Shown: positions 29,176 to 41,533 of the stretch, one piece after another
Position numbering within the stretch: the stretch's first letter is position 1
Layout: each line of letters begins with the position of its first letter
NCBI RefSeq assembly: GCF_004359215.1
Contig: NW_027152055.1
Location: forward strand, 55,526 to 119,525
Direction: 5' to 3'
Length of the DNA stretch: 64,000 bases
DNA from: Bremia lactucae
Lineage: Eukaryota; Oomycota; Peronosporomycetes; Peronosporales; Peronosporaceae
Made by a program: the position numbers and the translations under genes
Notes under the pieces: generated by a model
Database searches by the model: none
What the model saw: only the letters and a program-made list of their open reading frames with translations
What the model was told of the DNA's origin: nothing

Positions 29176-31278
29176 ATGGGAGACTCACACTTCGTGGCGG
29201 AGGAAAATGCGATACCTATTGAGGCTAAGAGCGCCTCTAGTTCGGTTCAGAACGATGGAACACAACCACAAACCGTCTGCCACGTGCTTCAGCTGCATGG
29301 AGACGGCGTTCGTCCGTTGGTGGGGCTGGAGCTGCCGGTGTATGGCTCAAATATGACCAAAATCCTCGGGACCGTTAACGGATTATCCACTCTACAACAT
29401 GCACACGAGACCAAAAGCCAATTTTTGCCTGTCAAACTGCGTCCGACAGAGCCGTCTTGCAAACCACTATTTGCCGATTTAACCAAGACGCAGATCATTG
29501 TGCTACGGCTCAAGCGCTCGCGCAAGAAAGAGAAGCCAACTGCACTTTCTAAACAAGTGGCTACAAATGAGACAACTGATCAGTATCAAATCACAGCCGA
29601 AGTTGCGGGCCTCGTCACGGAAAAGTACGTTTGCGAAGGTATGGCGGACTTTCAGTATTTCACCGCTCGGTCGTTTTATCCGTCGAACATGGATACAAAC
29701 GCACTTAACACGGTCTCCGACCCCATGGAGGCTGCAAATCCCGTCAAAACAAATGCTATTGCCATCCATAGTCATCCACTTTCAACCCCGTCGCCGCAAC
29801 AACAACAATTGCAACGATGCCTTCGACCGTACTTAGTCGTAAATAACGAAACACAACTCGAAATGATTCCCGAAGTGTTTTCCAAAGTCGATTTGCCACT
29901 AAAGTACGAATTTCGACAAAAATCCGGCTACCGACCGACCACGATCGCGAAAAAATCGTCAAGTACCATGACATACTTGAATTTTCAGGACGATTCCTCG
30001 GTACCGACAGCGCCAAAGCCTGAAACTCCAGTCTTGCGAAGACGGTCGGTCGGTATTGACGACAATGGCGTCGATGCTCGCGTGTTGCAAGTGCTCCAGC
30101 GAAAGCTCGCGCTCAAGCCCGTGTGGCTCCGTTCCAAGCTCTTTCAAGACCTCGATGCCGTCGAATGTCGTGCTGCAAGGCGATTGTTGCGTCAAATCTG
30201 CTACGTCTTTGTCGATGGACCGTGGCGAGGATCATGGATTAAAATGGGGTATGATCCACGGTCAATTGATACTGTGGAATCGGCATCTCAGTATCAAGTG
30301 GTCGAACTCCGAAACATTCGCGAACTTGTGCATTCCAAAGTGACCCTCGTGAACCGAAAACGCGTGAAAAAATACGTGAGTTCAAGTGTAAATCACGGCG
30401 AAAAAGTGCACGTGAAAGGGCCTCGAATTGTTAAAGTGACGCAAACGTCTGCGCACGACAATGCACAGGCTGCAAAACGACGTCGAAAAGAACGCTTTTC
30501 ACGTGGAATCACGCGTCGATCGTGTTTAGTCGAACCGGAAAAGCCAAGTGCATTCGTGTCAATGCCTTTGCCACCCACGCATCTCGAGTCCTTGACACTT
30601 CACTCGGAAAACGAATGCGCGTCCGAAGACGAACAAGAAGGAAATGATTCGGAAGGAGTTGGAGACACGGGTTTGGAGACACATGGCCACAAAGGATATG
30701 AGATCTTTGGTATACGATTAGCGAATCCGAATGTGTTGTTTCAACTTTCTGAGATTGATGATCTTGAGGTCCGCGAGTGGATGGCTCAATTCTCGATTCA
30801 ATCAAGTCCTTCGTTGCTCGGAGGGTGGTTCCCCACGCAAATGTTTTTACCTCTTCGAGAGATTATTCGATTACGAATTGCGGCGTTAGTCGGTCGTTCG
30901 AATGCCGAGCTCGAGACAAGACGCAAGCGTCTCGATGTGATAAAGAAACAGGCACTGAGTGACTATGCCGAAGAACTGGCAGGTCGGACGTTGTCTACCA
31001 AGGCAAAGAAAGATCGCACTGGAAGCAAGAAGAAAGTGAATGTGGATGGCGAGATTGATTCGGCTAGTGTGGCGCCAGAAGAAGACGATTTTGCGTTGGA
31101 GCGAGCACTTGTTTTAAAAAGTGCCAAGGAAGACACACTGCTAAAAGAGGTTGAAATTGAAAATGACGACGAAGAGGATGAAGAAGACGACGAGGATTTG
31201 GATGAGGTGGAAGATCTTGACAGCAGTGCTGGCGTCAGTGGCAATACTGAAGCATTGAAGAGGAATGAAGACGCTTGA
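29176..31278 (+). CDS. Transcription factor IIIC subunit 5 (Tau95/GTF3C5-like)
   Basis: 700 residues, single exon. The N-terminal part (about 35-170) corresponds to the barrel that dimerises with Tau55/GTF3C6 and includes the diagnostic GMADFQY. The central DNA-binding region (about 215-375) has MIPEVFSKVDLPLKYEFR, SYLNF-type spacing, LKPVWLRSKL and the family hallmark DGPWRGSWIKMGYDPR. A later segment GGWFPTQMFLPLREIIRLRI matches the human DGW...ELRD...IR region. The tail is highly acidic (about 655-690). TFIIIC binds the A and B boxes of tRNA genes and recruits TFIIIB for RNA polymerase III. A ~100-residue insertion rich in basic and Ser residues (430-500) is longer than in animals. Confidence 0.9.
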   Translation: MGDSHFVAEENAIPIEAKSASSSVQNDGTQPQTVCHVLQLHGDGVRPLVGLELPVYGSNMTKILGTVNGLSTLQHAHETKSQFLPVKLRPTEPSCKPLFADLTKTQIIVLRLKRSRKKEKPTALSKQVATNETTDQYQITAEVAGLVTEKYVCEGMADFQYFTARSFYPSNMDTNALNTVSDPMEAANPVKTNAIAIHSHPLSTPSPQQQQLQRCLRPYLVVNNETQLEMIPEVFSKVDLPLKYEFRQKSGYRPTTIAKKSSSTMTYLNFQDDSSVPTAPKPETPVLRRRSVGIDDNGVDARVLQVLQRKLALKPVWLRSKLFQDLDAVECRAARRLLRQICYVFVDGPWRGSWIKMGYDPRSIDTVESASQYQVVELRNIRELVHSKVTLVNRKRVKKYVSSSVNHGEKVHVKGPRIVKVTQTSAHDNAQAAKRRRKERFSRGITRRSCLVEPEKPSAFVSMPLPPTHLESLTLHSENECASEDEQEGNDSEGVGDTGLETHGHKGYEIFGIRLANPNVLFQLSEIDDLEVREWMAQFSIQSSPSLLGGWFPTQMFLPLREIIRLRIAALVGRSNAELETRRKRLDVIKKQALSDYAEELAGRTLSTKAKKDRTGSKKKVNVDGEIDSASVAPEEDDFALERALVLKSAKEDTLLKEVEIENDDEEDEEDDEDLDEVEDLDSSAGVSGNTEALKRNEDA

Positions 31279-32219
31279 GCTGAATGAGCGAGGCTTTTTT
31301 AATGTATTGGCAGATTCGTTTAGGTTTGATACAATGAGCATATCGAGATAATTAGTAACTTAAAAAAGTGGTGTTTGTGAGCTTCACCCATATGCCCAAT
31401 TTCAGCAATTTTGACTTAATTTGAAAATATTTCGTCTTGTTACAAGAGCTCGGAGCAACACATTTTTTTCAAGTTGCGTGAAATTTTGTTATGAAAAATC
31501 ATCAATCATATCGGAAAATACATGTGGACCATCATATGTATTGAAATTATTGTAGCATAGACTCAGACGCTGTGTATTCCCTGTTGTCGCGACTTTTAAA
31601 ATCTAGGACGGAAAATGTCAACGCAACCAATACGCACAGGATTGCAGCCGCATTTGAGGCCGCTTAGGTATCGTTTCGATGTCCTTCTTTTACTAGCTAC
31701 GTCGTGAGCGCTTCCTTTGCCGTCGATTTATGTGGCACCAACCGGCGACCGAAACATTTAAAAAGTACTTTAAAGTAGTAAGATCAAGCCCATATGGTTT
31801 GCGCATGCCAACTTTGTACACATTGAAACAAATAGTTTGTCTACTGGTCGTCTTTTACCAGCCTACGCTCCTCGGGCTGTGCATTTGTTTAATCCTTGAT
31901 GCAATCATATTTCTCAAGTGAATGTACGTCAGCAGGTGCGTGCACGTGTCGGATGATGAGAGGAAGAAAGGAGAAGTGATATTAAAGGTGATGTTAACGT
32001 GCTACATGTGCTGCTTTCCTTCGCTAGGCTTTCTGTCCGTTACTAACCTTCTCTTGACTTCTTACACAGGCAGTACTATTGCAAGCCCACCCTTCGTCTA
32101 GTAACGCCCTTCATGCGACTCGTGGGAGTGGTTGGCCGAAACCACCACTATGAAACCAATGCAATAAACGCTCCTCCTCGGCCGTCGCACCCGCCGCGCT
32201 CTCTGCCGGCGCATATCTT
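31279..32219. other. Intergenic DNA, nothing recognised
   Basis: About 940 bp after the TFIIIC gene. Only short frames (for example 31730-31921), none with a recognisable product. Moderately AT-rich. Confidence 0.6.
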
Positions 32220-32770
32220 ACTGCAGCTAAAATAATTCTCCCAGCTTCAGCATCCGTGGAGCGGGCAATGCTTTGGTCAGCAGGTCAGCCAACACGAGCT
32301 TTGATTCGATTTACTGCTGTTTAACAGTGCCTCGTTGTGCGTAATCATAGTTGTTCTTAATGCGGACGTCCACATGCTTGACGCTAGACAAGCTGTCTTT
32401 GGCTTCGAGCTGTCGAATAGCTGCTTGATAGTCCATGAACATTACAATAGGAACGTCCACCAGCTGCCCGATTCTTGCAGCAGCTCCCGTATACCCACGA
32501 GCTCGCCCCTACAAGTGAGGCCGACGTAAATTCGGCCTCTACAGTTGACAACGACACTCCAGTCTGTTTTTTTTTGCATCCACTGGATAGCTTCCCCGTC
32601 AAGCTTCATCACTTCTCCAAATATCGACGTTCCTAATGCCTTGTTGGCAGCGAAGTCAGAGTCACTCCAACTCGCTATGTTTTTCTTGTTCCCTTTTTAT
32701 GGTCTTCATCTCTAACTTGAGCTACTTTGATGTCTTCCGGTATTGTCAGGACCAGTCAACTCGCTGAGTT
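32220..32770 (-). pseudogene. Copia RNase H remnant
   Basis: The minus strand encodes KKQTGVSLSTVEAEF, the signature of the Copia RNase H domain, with upstream SDFAANKAL-like text and several stops. It is related to the copy at 62.63-63.14 kb rather than to the Copia element at 1010. Confidence 0.7.
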
Positions 32771-33042
32771 CTTAACCACTCATTTCGAATTATCTTTTGA
32801 ACAATTCATTTTCTTTAATTCAATTTTACATATGCGCCATAATAAAAAACAAGTAAATTTTGCGCAATTAGGAGAGATGATTCCAAGTAAGAATTAAATC
32901 TACTATAGGCGATACCTTAAGAAGCATACGAAAAGTATCGGTTAGTAAAACTAAATTTTAATTCAGTCGTAACTTTCCCTCATTCCTCACAAGTGGTAGC
33001 ACTTGTTGGTCTTCCGCTTACTTCTTCGCCGTCCGCTCGCTT

Positions 33043-33450
33043 CTTCGTCGTTCGCGCTTTGTTGGACTGCACTGCGCCGGATTGCCCAGCACTGCATGCA
33101 GTGTGAGAGATTCCGCTCGCAGTCAGCTGCTCCATTCATTTGGGAGCGCTGCGTAGCAGTTTTAAGTGTGTGGCTTTCAGTATTCACTGTAAATCTAAGC
33201 GTTTGCGTGGCAGATATAGTCGATTAGTCTGTGTTGTGGGGTCCGGCTTCGTCGTTCGCGCTTTGTTGGACTGCACTGCATCGAATTGCCCAGCACTGCA
33301 TGTAGCGTAAGAGATTCCGCTCGCAGTCAACTGCTCCATTCATTTGGGAGCGCTGCGTAGCAGTTTTAAGTGTGTGGCTTTCAGTATCCACTGTAAATCT
33401 AAGCATTTGCCTGGCAGATATAGTCGATTAGTCTGTGTGGTTGGGTCCGG
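33043..33450 (+). repeat. Two-copy 204-bp tandem repeat
   Basis: 33043-33246 and 33247-33450 are near-identical; both begin CTTCGTCGTTCGCGC and end in GGGTCCGG. It lies just upstream of decayed Gypsy gag sequence and may be part of its LTR or leader. Confidence 0.75.
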
Positions 33451-33539
33451 CTTAACTCGGTGACACAGTTAATCCATCTAGTATATGGTTGAATCTCTAA
33501 CGCATTACGCCTAAGGGCTAAAGTAAGTCGTTGAGTTCT

Positions 33540-35870
33540 ATGAGCAAGAAGAGAACGGCTAATACTCAGATTTCATTCGACTGCAGTAATGCTTTCCTCT
33601 TTAAGTACGGTGAGAAGTCTGCAAAGACTGCGAACGATCGGCTTGCGCTTTACAGAAGACCCAGCGCATTGCAAAGATCTCAGCAAAACAACTCACCAAG
33701 GAGAAAGCCTGCCTGCCCAGAAAAGGGTCCACCTTACCAGCTCCGCTACACGCACGAAGTAGACGCGCTTTTAGAAGAAGCCGAGCACACCATTTTAAAG
33801 GATCTTCAGTTTAACTTAAAGATTTAAATAAACTAAACAACGAAGTCTTTTAAAAGTTCCGAACACACACATCATTCTACCACTATGAACCAACCCTCAA
33901 ACGCCGAGCTAATGCAGCAAATGATGCGTATGCTACAACAACAAGGGTTAATCAAAACATCTCTAATTCCCAAAAGGAGAGTGGGCTTAAGGTGGGCGGG
34001 CGAGAAAAGCGAAGAGTCGGTTCGACTTCATTACGCGCAAGTACAGCAATATTTTATTGCGCGCGGTACGAAGTTGAAAGAGGATGCATGGTTCCTCATT
34101 TCTCCCGTACTTGCCGTACTAGAAAGTTTATTGCGAGGACCAGCAGCACAATTGTTCTTGCTGCATCAATCAGAAAATTACTCAGTCGATGAGTCATTCT
34201 AGCAGTGGAAAAGGAATTCGTCCCTGCGGATCTGCAACAACGTCTTCGAGACGATCTGCATTGGCTGAGACAAGCCAATTGCAAAGGCTTAACGGACTAC
34301 ATTGCGAAATTTCGACACATTATTTCGCAAGTTGAGAACTTAAAAAAGTAATTAGACTCAGCATAAGCCCACTCTGAGGCCTTACCGCGCAGATGCGACA
34401 TAGCGTACGACACCATTCAGGCGCTTCATAGCGTGCATCGTCTTGCCCGTGCCAGCCTCGATGTCCATGAAAGTCTCATACTTGGCCGAGTACTGAGTTT
34501 CGATTTGCAAATTTCAATTGCGACTGGGAAAAGCAGCATGCGATAATCGACTTCGAGTTATTCGATTAGAAAGTCCGCCCTCACATCTTTTTGAATCACG
34601 AAATCCGCCGAATCAATTTCGCGAAGTAGATCTCGTTGGAGATAGAGGCGGTAAAATCGATGGTGAATTTTAAGATGCCTCATCTTGGAATTCCTTAATC
34701 AAGGAATAAAAGGGCTTCCGGATGATGAATCCTCCAAGCATCAACCACCCTAACTGGCCTAGCCAACCCATGACTGAAATAGACCAAATTAACATTTTTC
34801 AACGAGGGTAAAAAACAAGAGCTTACGAAGAAGTCCAAAACCGTCGGAAAACACACTGTCGGAGGCTATTACTGTGGCGCTCGACTTTGAACGCGCACAT
34901 TCGGGTGCTTATCATCACTACACTGCTACAAACCCTCGTCCCGGTCCACCAATGGTGCCAGAGAATTAAACAACGAGCCAGAGCCGATGGAAATCGACAA
35001 TGCTCGGCCACTTCACAGGTCTTCTCGCGTCCATAACCGACGTCCAAATAAATCAAACTTTGCATACTGCAAAAAACTGGGGCGCACGATTCGGCAGTGT
35101 AACAAGCGCAGGAACCAGCAAATTAGTCGCGGCAACGGAAATCGTCGCGATCGTGCAAATGTCAACAATTTCGAGGATGAGCCAGTCGAAGAAGAAACCA
35201 TCGCGACTGCGTCAAACGAAGCTATCACCACACTAAGTGAAGCTGGCTTTGCTGGGTCATCTTGACGATTGTGCTGTCAACATAATGCTCGATTCTGGCG
35301 CCACATGCAATGTGGTGCAGCCGAGGTTGCTGCAACGCGTCTTGTCTGAAGTGGCAATTCAAGTCACTATTTTCGGCGGCACTAATACCACCAAAAAGAA
35401 GGTGAAGAAAGGAGTCGCAAATATCGCCTTTGATGTTAATCAATTTTCTGACGTGTCGGTTATTGAGTGGCCAATGAGCAACTCCCATGATGTAATTCTG
35501 GGTAAGCTTTGGTTTATGGCGCACGAGCCAATCATAAAGTGGCGTAAATTATCAAGTTTCGTTCAAAAGTGGTACCATACCACAAGATGAGTTTTTCAAA
35601 CCGGTCATTATTTCATCTGCCGACTTTTCAAGGAAATTGAAGACATCACAATACGAAGAAGTCTTTTGTCTCAGATTTTAGAAGGAGTCGGAATCTGCAA
35701 AACCTCGTGAAAAACGGTTAAAGGCTTTACTCAATTCCTACAAAGATGCATTTCCGGAAAAGTTACCGAATTCATTGCCTCCTTATCGGTCGGTGCGCAG
35801 CCGAGTAATTTCGACTTTCATAAGTTGTACATAAGGGTTATAGAAGTTCGTCGATGAGAACCTTCCACAC
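33540..35870 (+). pseudogene. Decayed Gypsy gag-protease (plus strand)
   Basis: A Lys-rich leader ORF (33540-33827, MSKKRTANTQ) of unknown function precedes gag, which starts at 33885 (MNQPSNAELMQQMMRM) and goes on with DDLHWLRQANCKGLTDYI after a break at 34200. A damaged zinc knuckle is at ~35055-35110 (YCKKLGRTIRQCNK). Retropepsin is at 35237-35590 with LDSGATCNVV. At 35700-35790 the pol linker LNSYKDAFPEKLPNSLPP is seen, then the element ends. No reverse transcriptase follows in this orientation. Confidence 0.7.
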
Positions 35871-38800
35871 GGATTGATCGAGCTTTGAGACTGCCTTGGG
35901 TATCAAACATCCGTGGCAATCCTAAAAAATACCCAACAAACGGTACGAGTGTATCTCATTCGGAATAGATTCGATCCGAAAACGCGAATTTTGCTCCGTT
36001 AAGTAATTGACTTTCGTTACGTCAACTCAAAGTCAGTCGTCCCACTGGCATTTTAGCATAATTGGATGAGTACTTGTGCAGGTACGCCGCTAAGCCGAGG
36101 AACTTACGAAATCTCTTGATATCAACTGGCCCAGCCCAATCGGTGATCGCCTTGATCGTTTACTGATCCGGGCGTACACCATGTTTGCTTTCGATGCATC
36201 CAAGAAGTGGTATTTCGCTTGCAGCGAATATACACTTCTTGAGCTTTGCATATAACTTGTGCTTACGCATAAGTGTAAGGACTTTTGGGACGTGGATACA
36301 ATGTACTTCAACGTCCGATATTTTATTCATGGCATGGACGAAGACACCATTTAACTAACTCGGTGCGAAATCCCGCACCGATCTCTACAGATTGGTTACA
36401 CATCTGCTTAATGTCACAGGGCATTACAAAGTCCCTGCGGTGTTACTAGTCACTCCCATAGCATACCGCTTGGAGTGCTTACTGCTAGAAACGGGATACT
36501 TTGTTCACGCATAATGACCTAATAGAATCCTTCTATCAGATCCACCAACGAAAACACAGTACTCTTTGACATGCTTTCAATGATTACGTCTTTTCGTGGT
36601 ATCGCCGTTAGAGCCGGTGTTGTTGCAGCGTTCAATTTATTGAATGCATGCACAATCCGCTATCCTTATGTTGCTTTACGCACACAGAAGGTTGGAGAGC
36701 TATGTGGGGACGTTGACTCCTTACATGGCTCGCTTTTAATCGATCGGCAAAGTATTTGACGATCTTTAATACTTGTTAACAAAGAAATTGTCATTGCTTC
36801 ATGACATAGTATTTCGAGCCTGGAATTAGGTCAATTTCGTGTCGAGTGCCTTTATCCTTAGGCAAGAGCCTACACTTGATCATTTATATACTAAGAGATG
36901 AATTGTCTCAGCTTCCTCATTAAATCTTATTTCCAAAGAGACCTGGGAACGTTTGACTGCAGTTTTTTGGGGACTTATTCCTGCAAATTCCTGGGAACTT
37001 ATTCTCTCACATTTCATTTGGGGAGTATCCTCCTAACTTTCTGTAGCTGTGGTTGCGCTACCACAGCGAGATCCTCTACGATCGAACCAGTCAATGAAGG
37101 ACATTGCACTGCCTCTTATAGACAGGCGTTACAATTTTTTTTGGATGTTGCTTTTCAAGTAAGCATCCTTGTTTCGTACCACTCAACTTATTCAAGTGGT
37201 CAAACTTCGACGCTGCTTGTGCTTGTGCACAGTCGTCGGGATCTAACTCCACACTGTGTTGGGTATTCACACTGAGGTCTTGTGCAGTCATGCCAATGAC
37301 CGACTCACAAGTGAGTCCATCGCAACCACTCGTAGGGAATCCACACGCTTGTAAAAGCTCCAAGACGTTCACTAGTTGGCCATCGATGAACAAGAGACAG
37401 GCATCGTCACGGCTTGACGCTGCCAATTATAAATGGCTCGTACTTTCTGAGCCAAGTAATCCAAGGATGACATCAAATATGTCATCCAAAACTAGTACGG
37501 TGAAATCATCTCCGAACTGTTCACCCTTTAACGTGTATAATAGTAGAGAAACTTGTACTAAGTACACGTTTCTCTACTATTACAGATGCGCCTGTTCCTA
37601 GAGCACTGTCATCCTCATTAGAGAAATATCGCGCTCCATAAATTTGAGTCTGCAATCTTCTGGTGATGGCGTCGAATGAAATTGTTCGACGCCCCACAAC
37701 CGACTACGGACTTTAGAGACAAATAAATTGCCACTATATTTTCAAGGTGATGAGGTAAACCTCATCCTCTGGGGCAGCTACACACAATATTTGTGTGTGA
37801 GGAGCAACTTTCGTCAAAAGGCCTGGAAATGTTCTTAACGTTGCTAGATCAGTAGGGCGCTCCGCACCTACTGACCCCGACCGTTTTTTTGGCGATCCGC
37901 CTCGCCGTTGCTATTTCGTAACAGCGTCGGATCCGCGTCCTCCGCTGTTCTTAGCGAGGGGTCGATCTATTCGCTCAATGTTCTTAGGCAGTGGCCGTGG
38001 GGCACTACACTCATATGCTTAGTGGCCCATTTTTTTGACAAGGATCATATTTTTGTAATCGTTTGTAGCTTGAAGAGCAAGTTTTTCGATTTCCACTTAA
38101 GAGAGACCCGTGGGTTCTGAAGCACCGTTTTCTTGACGTCTCGGTGGAAGATAAGCATCCGAGTGGATAAAATTCAGTTTAAATTGAAGTCCTCCTGTTT
38201 CGCTAGAGAGATCGCTTGGTCGAGCGTCTCTAGTTCTAGCCGGAACAGGTGGGTCTTAACAAGGCCGTCTGCAAGACCTTTAACGGACACAGTTACTTGT
38301 ATTTGTTCATCAATTGGATGATAAATGATTCAACTGACCAAGTATTGTGTATGTAGGGCATATAGCGAAGAGACGGGGCTTGCCCTGTTTCGAATCCAGG
38401 AGCTCCACACAAGCCCTAATTTCGGTACGTGGCAGCTCAAGAGCCGGGTCTTAAAGACCTCATACGACCCAAAGACTAATAGGTGGTGAAGCTTGAGCCC
38501 TAAGGCCCAAGATTTGGAACGTTCGGCTGAGTCGAACATGCCAAATTTCACTTTCGTCGCATCATCACTGATACGACGAGCTTTTGAGGCGTCGTCTAAT
38601 TCGAAAAACTATCTTGAAAGGGAGTGGCTTAAACTTAGAGTTTTCTTTTCTTAAGCTTTGGAGTCGACGCGGAAGCGTCGGCCCATTAGCAGTACTGATA
38701 TGCTGCTGTCTCAACAGTTCCAATTGTTGATCACCCTGTTCTCTCAACATCTTCGCGTGTTGAGAGCCTTGCTGGTGAAGCAAGGCTACATTTCTACGGC

Positions 38801-39075
38801 CCCGTCGAGTTCGAATTGTATGAACTACGGATATGGCCGGATGCTGTTCATCTCTGCCCAGAGTGTACAGCATAGCGCCAACGGCTAGCCCGCTTACGAC
38901 CGAACTTATTCGTTTGATCGCTCTCCATTGAGGTCACTCAAATGAGAAGCTTTCTCACGCTTTGTGTGATATCCTTCTTAAGCGGCTTGGAAGCTCTTTC
39001 CTTCTTAATCTAACATGTCTATGTTTGATCGAACGTGCGTGGGCCGTTGAACGGACTAGAACAAAGTGCACCAGG
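35871..39075 (-). pseudogene. Decayed Gypsy gag-pol in reverse orientation
   Basis: Reading leftward from a primer-binding site (TGGTGCACTTTGTTC, ~39060-39074): gag at 38880-38330 (LLHQQGSQHAKMLREQ, KSWALGLKLHHLLVFGSYE), protease C-terminal region at ~37620-37090 (DDIFDVILG, GCDGLTCESVIG), reverse transcriptase at ~36760-35900 (INKLNAATTPA, STPSGML). All are broken by stops and shifts. It carries an unusual 45-nt palindrome in the protease region. Confidence 0.7.
37538..37582. repeat. 45-nt near-perfect palindrome inside a Gypsy protease remnant
   Basis: TAATAGTAGAGAAAC (37538-37552) and its exact reverse complement (37568-37582) flank TGTAC-TAA-GTACA, with one mismatched pair. The equivalent part of the element at ~47.0 kb has unrelated, shorter sequence here. 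Confidence 0.8.
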
Positions 39076-39500
39076 TGTAACGGGGCACCTTCACTCGTAC
39101 TGGTCAGTGCGAGTTAATCTATCACCGATTACAGTGTAGGTTAGATGCCTCGAAATTTCACGTATACGGGGGGTGCAAAGCAAGGTCTCAAATTAGCTAA
39201 GAGTCTAAGCTACAAAAGGTAATTCAAAGGACTAGAATACTGATCCGACTCGATGGACTCTAAAACTTCAATGTAATAGGAGGTCCCGTCACATAAGTAT
39301 TATTTCCTATAGGAGGTATAATTAATATATTTTTTCCAATGAGAGGAAATAAATTAAAGAAGTACAAAGTTATTATCTTTGTTAATTCTGACTTAAATAG
39401 TTCCAATATTCACAAATTAGGTAATATTGATGCTATACGACAGTAGCTCTATTGATTGGTTGATTTAAGTCTGGCTCATCAATAGACGATTCGTCTAGCT
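39076..39500. repeat. Gypsy family B LTR pieces in opposite orientations
   Basis: 39076-~39285 read on the minus strand ends CCCCGTTACA and belongs to the reverse Gypsy element to the left. 39287-~39500 matches the start of the family B LTR on the plus strand (ACATAAGTATTATTTCC, as at 60295). The two pieces meet head to head, a rearranged LTR. Confidence 0.5.
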
Positions 39501-40080
39501 TTAAAAGAGCATGTAACGAAGGGATTGCCCACTTCTATCTCGATGTTACCGGTAACCCCATTCGCTCATACCACTTCGTGATGGTATAGACGCTTCGCGT
39601 CTCCCCTGTCTTGCAGTAAAGACAATAAGCCTCTTAGAGGCCGGACATAACGTCAACAAATTTTTCAGCATGTATTGGTTCTATACTAGAGCTGGTGTCT
39701 AATTGACATCCCACAAGGAGTTAGGTAACAAAACTTCCTTGTCCAGCGACCGTTTACGTGTCACTTCACGTACATTAGAAGGTTGTGACCCAAAATTCCC
39801 TGGCGAACCGCCAGTAATGTCACGACTGACACTCGGTGGGAATCAGACGTGCCACACCACGTATCTTAGGGATATTGCACACTTAATGACTTGGCCTTAA
39901 GCTAACAATGCTTTCAGCATTCACTTTATCTTTATTACAACGAGTGTCACTCGACGAAATTCGTGTCATTCCCCCCCCCTTTCTTAGTAGGGCTCATAAT
40001 TAATGTTTTCAACATTAAAGTTCATTAGCTCAGACATTCCAATATCTGAAATACTTACTTAATTCAGTCAGTAACTAATG

Positions 40081-41300
40081 TCAATAGCGCTTTTGCTGCC
40101 TAGCAAAGGTCGCTTCATGACTCTTTATAATTTTGCTAGGAACATTGCGCGTGGCGCCTAAGGTCTTAGACCTCCAATCTATCCATGACTCAAGGCGTTC
40201 AAGGCAGGCCATACCAAGGATAAAATCATATCTCGAATCGAAAGTAAGGACGAGACAGCTTTCCACATTGTCTAAGCTCACAAACTTTATACCTAAGTTT
40301 AACGGAACTTAAGGAACAGTGACACGAGTCCCAGTCGCCATGTGAATCGTGAATATATCTCTTTTATGCCCTTTAAGCTCCTCAAAGTATTTGTTGATTT
40401 CCTCAAGGGAAAGACGTGGACCATAATTTCAAGACGCTCCTGAGTCATTTAAATGAACCATGGCTTATCAAAGCCCTTCACAGTCGCTTGAGCGACAAAC
40501 AAGCCAGGCTTGTACTCACGCCCCGTTCCATTACGCACCGAGTCAATGTGAGCTAGGTCATGTTTACTCTCACCTTCTAGAAGTTCTACTGAGCATAGGT
40601 CTTCCCCAGTAGGGCGCCCCGTACCTACTGGGTATTGACGTTTTCCCGCACCGTTCCAGATTTCTGGTATAGGTCGGAATTGGTGCTCTTTCGAGCTTTA
40701 CGCGTACTGTGTAGGGGATAGACCGGACGTAAATGTATCGTGCTTCCGCACGTATAACATCTACGGATGTTTTTATGCTGCCCGACAGCTTGAAGTGCCT
40801 CTTCTCCTTCATCAACGAGTCTTAGATCCATGAGTTCCGGTCTATTAGACGGTAGGCATGTGCTCGAAGAGCTTGTAAGGGTAGAAACACGAGCAGACAT
40901 AAAGTCGAACTCAGCGTGCAGCGCTATGGCAACTGCCTCTTCGAAAGTAGCAGGGTGGGATCGGAATAATTCCATCCGGGCTCATTGAGACCCCGGTGCA
41001 ATCATGCTGGTCATTTGCTGTTCCAGCGAATCCCATGAGGAAAAGCGTCGTTTATGGACGTGCTGCACGAGAGTGCCAACTCCATGGCTCTACTTTCGAG
41101 CTTGGAAATGGCCATAGCCACCTCTTGTCGTTCTGTTAAAAACAAGTCGGAGTCAATGGACATCTCCATCTGCTTAATCCAAAAAGGGAATTTTTCTCCC
41201 TCTTTTCACTCAAATGTATTTACATTGATAACCAAAGGGGGAACCTTAGGCTCTGAATCAGGTACACAGATGTACCGAGTTGGCATTGATGCCGCAAGGT
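40081..41300 (-). pseudogene. Gypsy family C gag and protease remnants, reverse
   Basis: Gag piece at 40975-40625 (LFRSHPATFEEAVAIALHAE) followed by a damaged zinc-knuckle region (RRCYTCGSTIHLRPVYP). Protease piece at 40281-40081 with SRYDFILGMACLERL. Multiple frame breaks. Confidence 0.65.
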
Positions 41301-41533
41301 GACCCTGAATTTGGCCGATCAGGGAGGATTCCTATCGCACGACGACTTCAAGCCTTGCATGCAGGACATCTGGTCCCTGAGGTATACAGAACTCTATATG
41401 GTCAAGCCCAAATAAATCTTTGAGCTTGTCATACCTGTGCGTTGCGCCTCTGAAAGTTTTGGTTACGTTTCCGTTTCAGTAAAAGCTTAGTCTTGTAAGA
41501 CTCAGGCGAAGGTTGACTACGAGCGCTACCAGG

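Noticed and set aside
33043..33450. CRISPR-like array
   Set aside because: Only two long tandem units without spacers, in a eukaryotic repeat region.
33531..33827. Lys-rich ORF as a host gene
   Set aside because: It sits directly before Gypsy gag in the same sense, so it is treated as element leader; no domain supports a host function.
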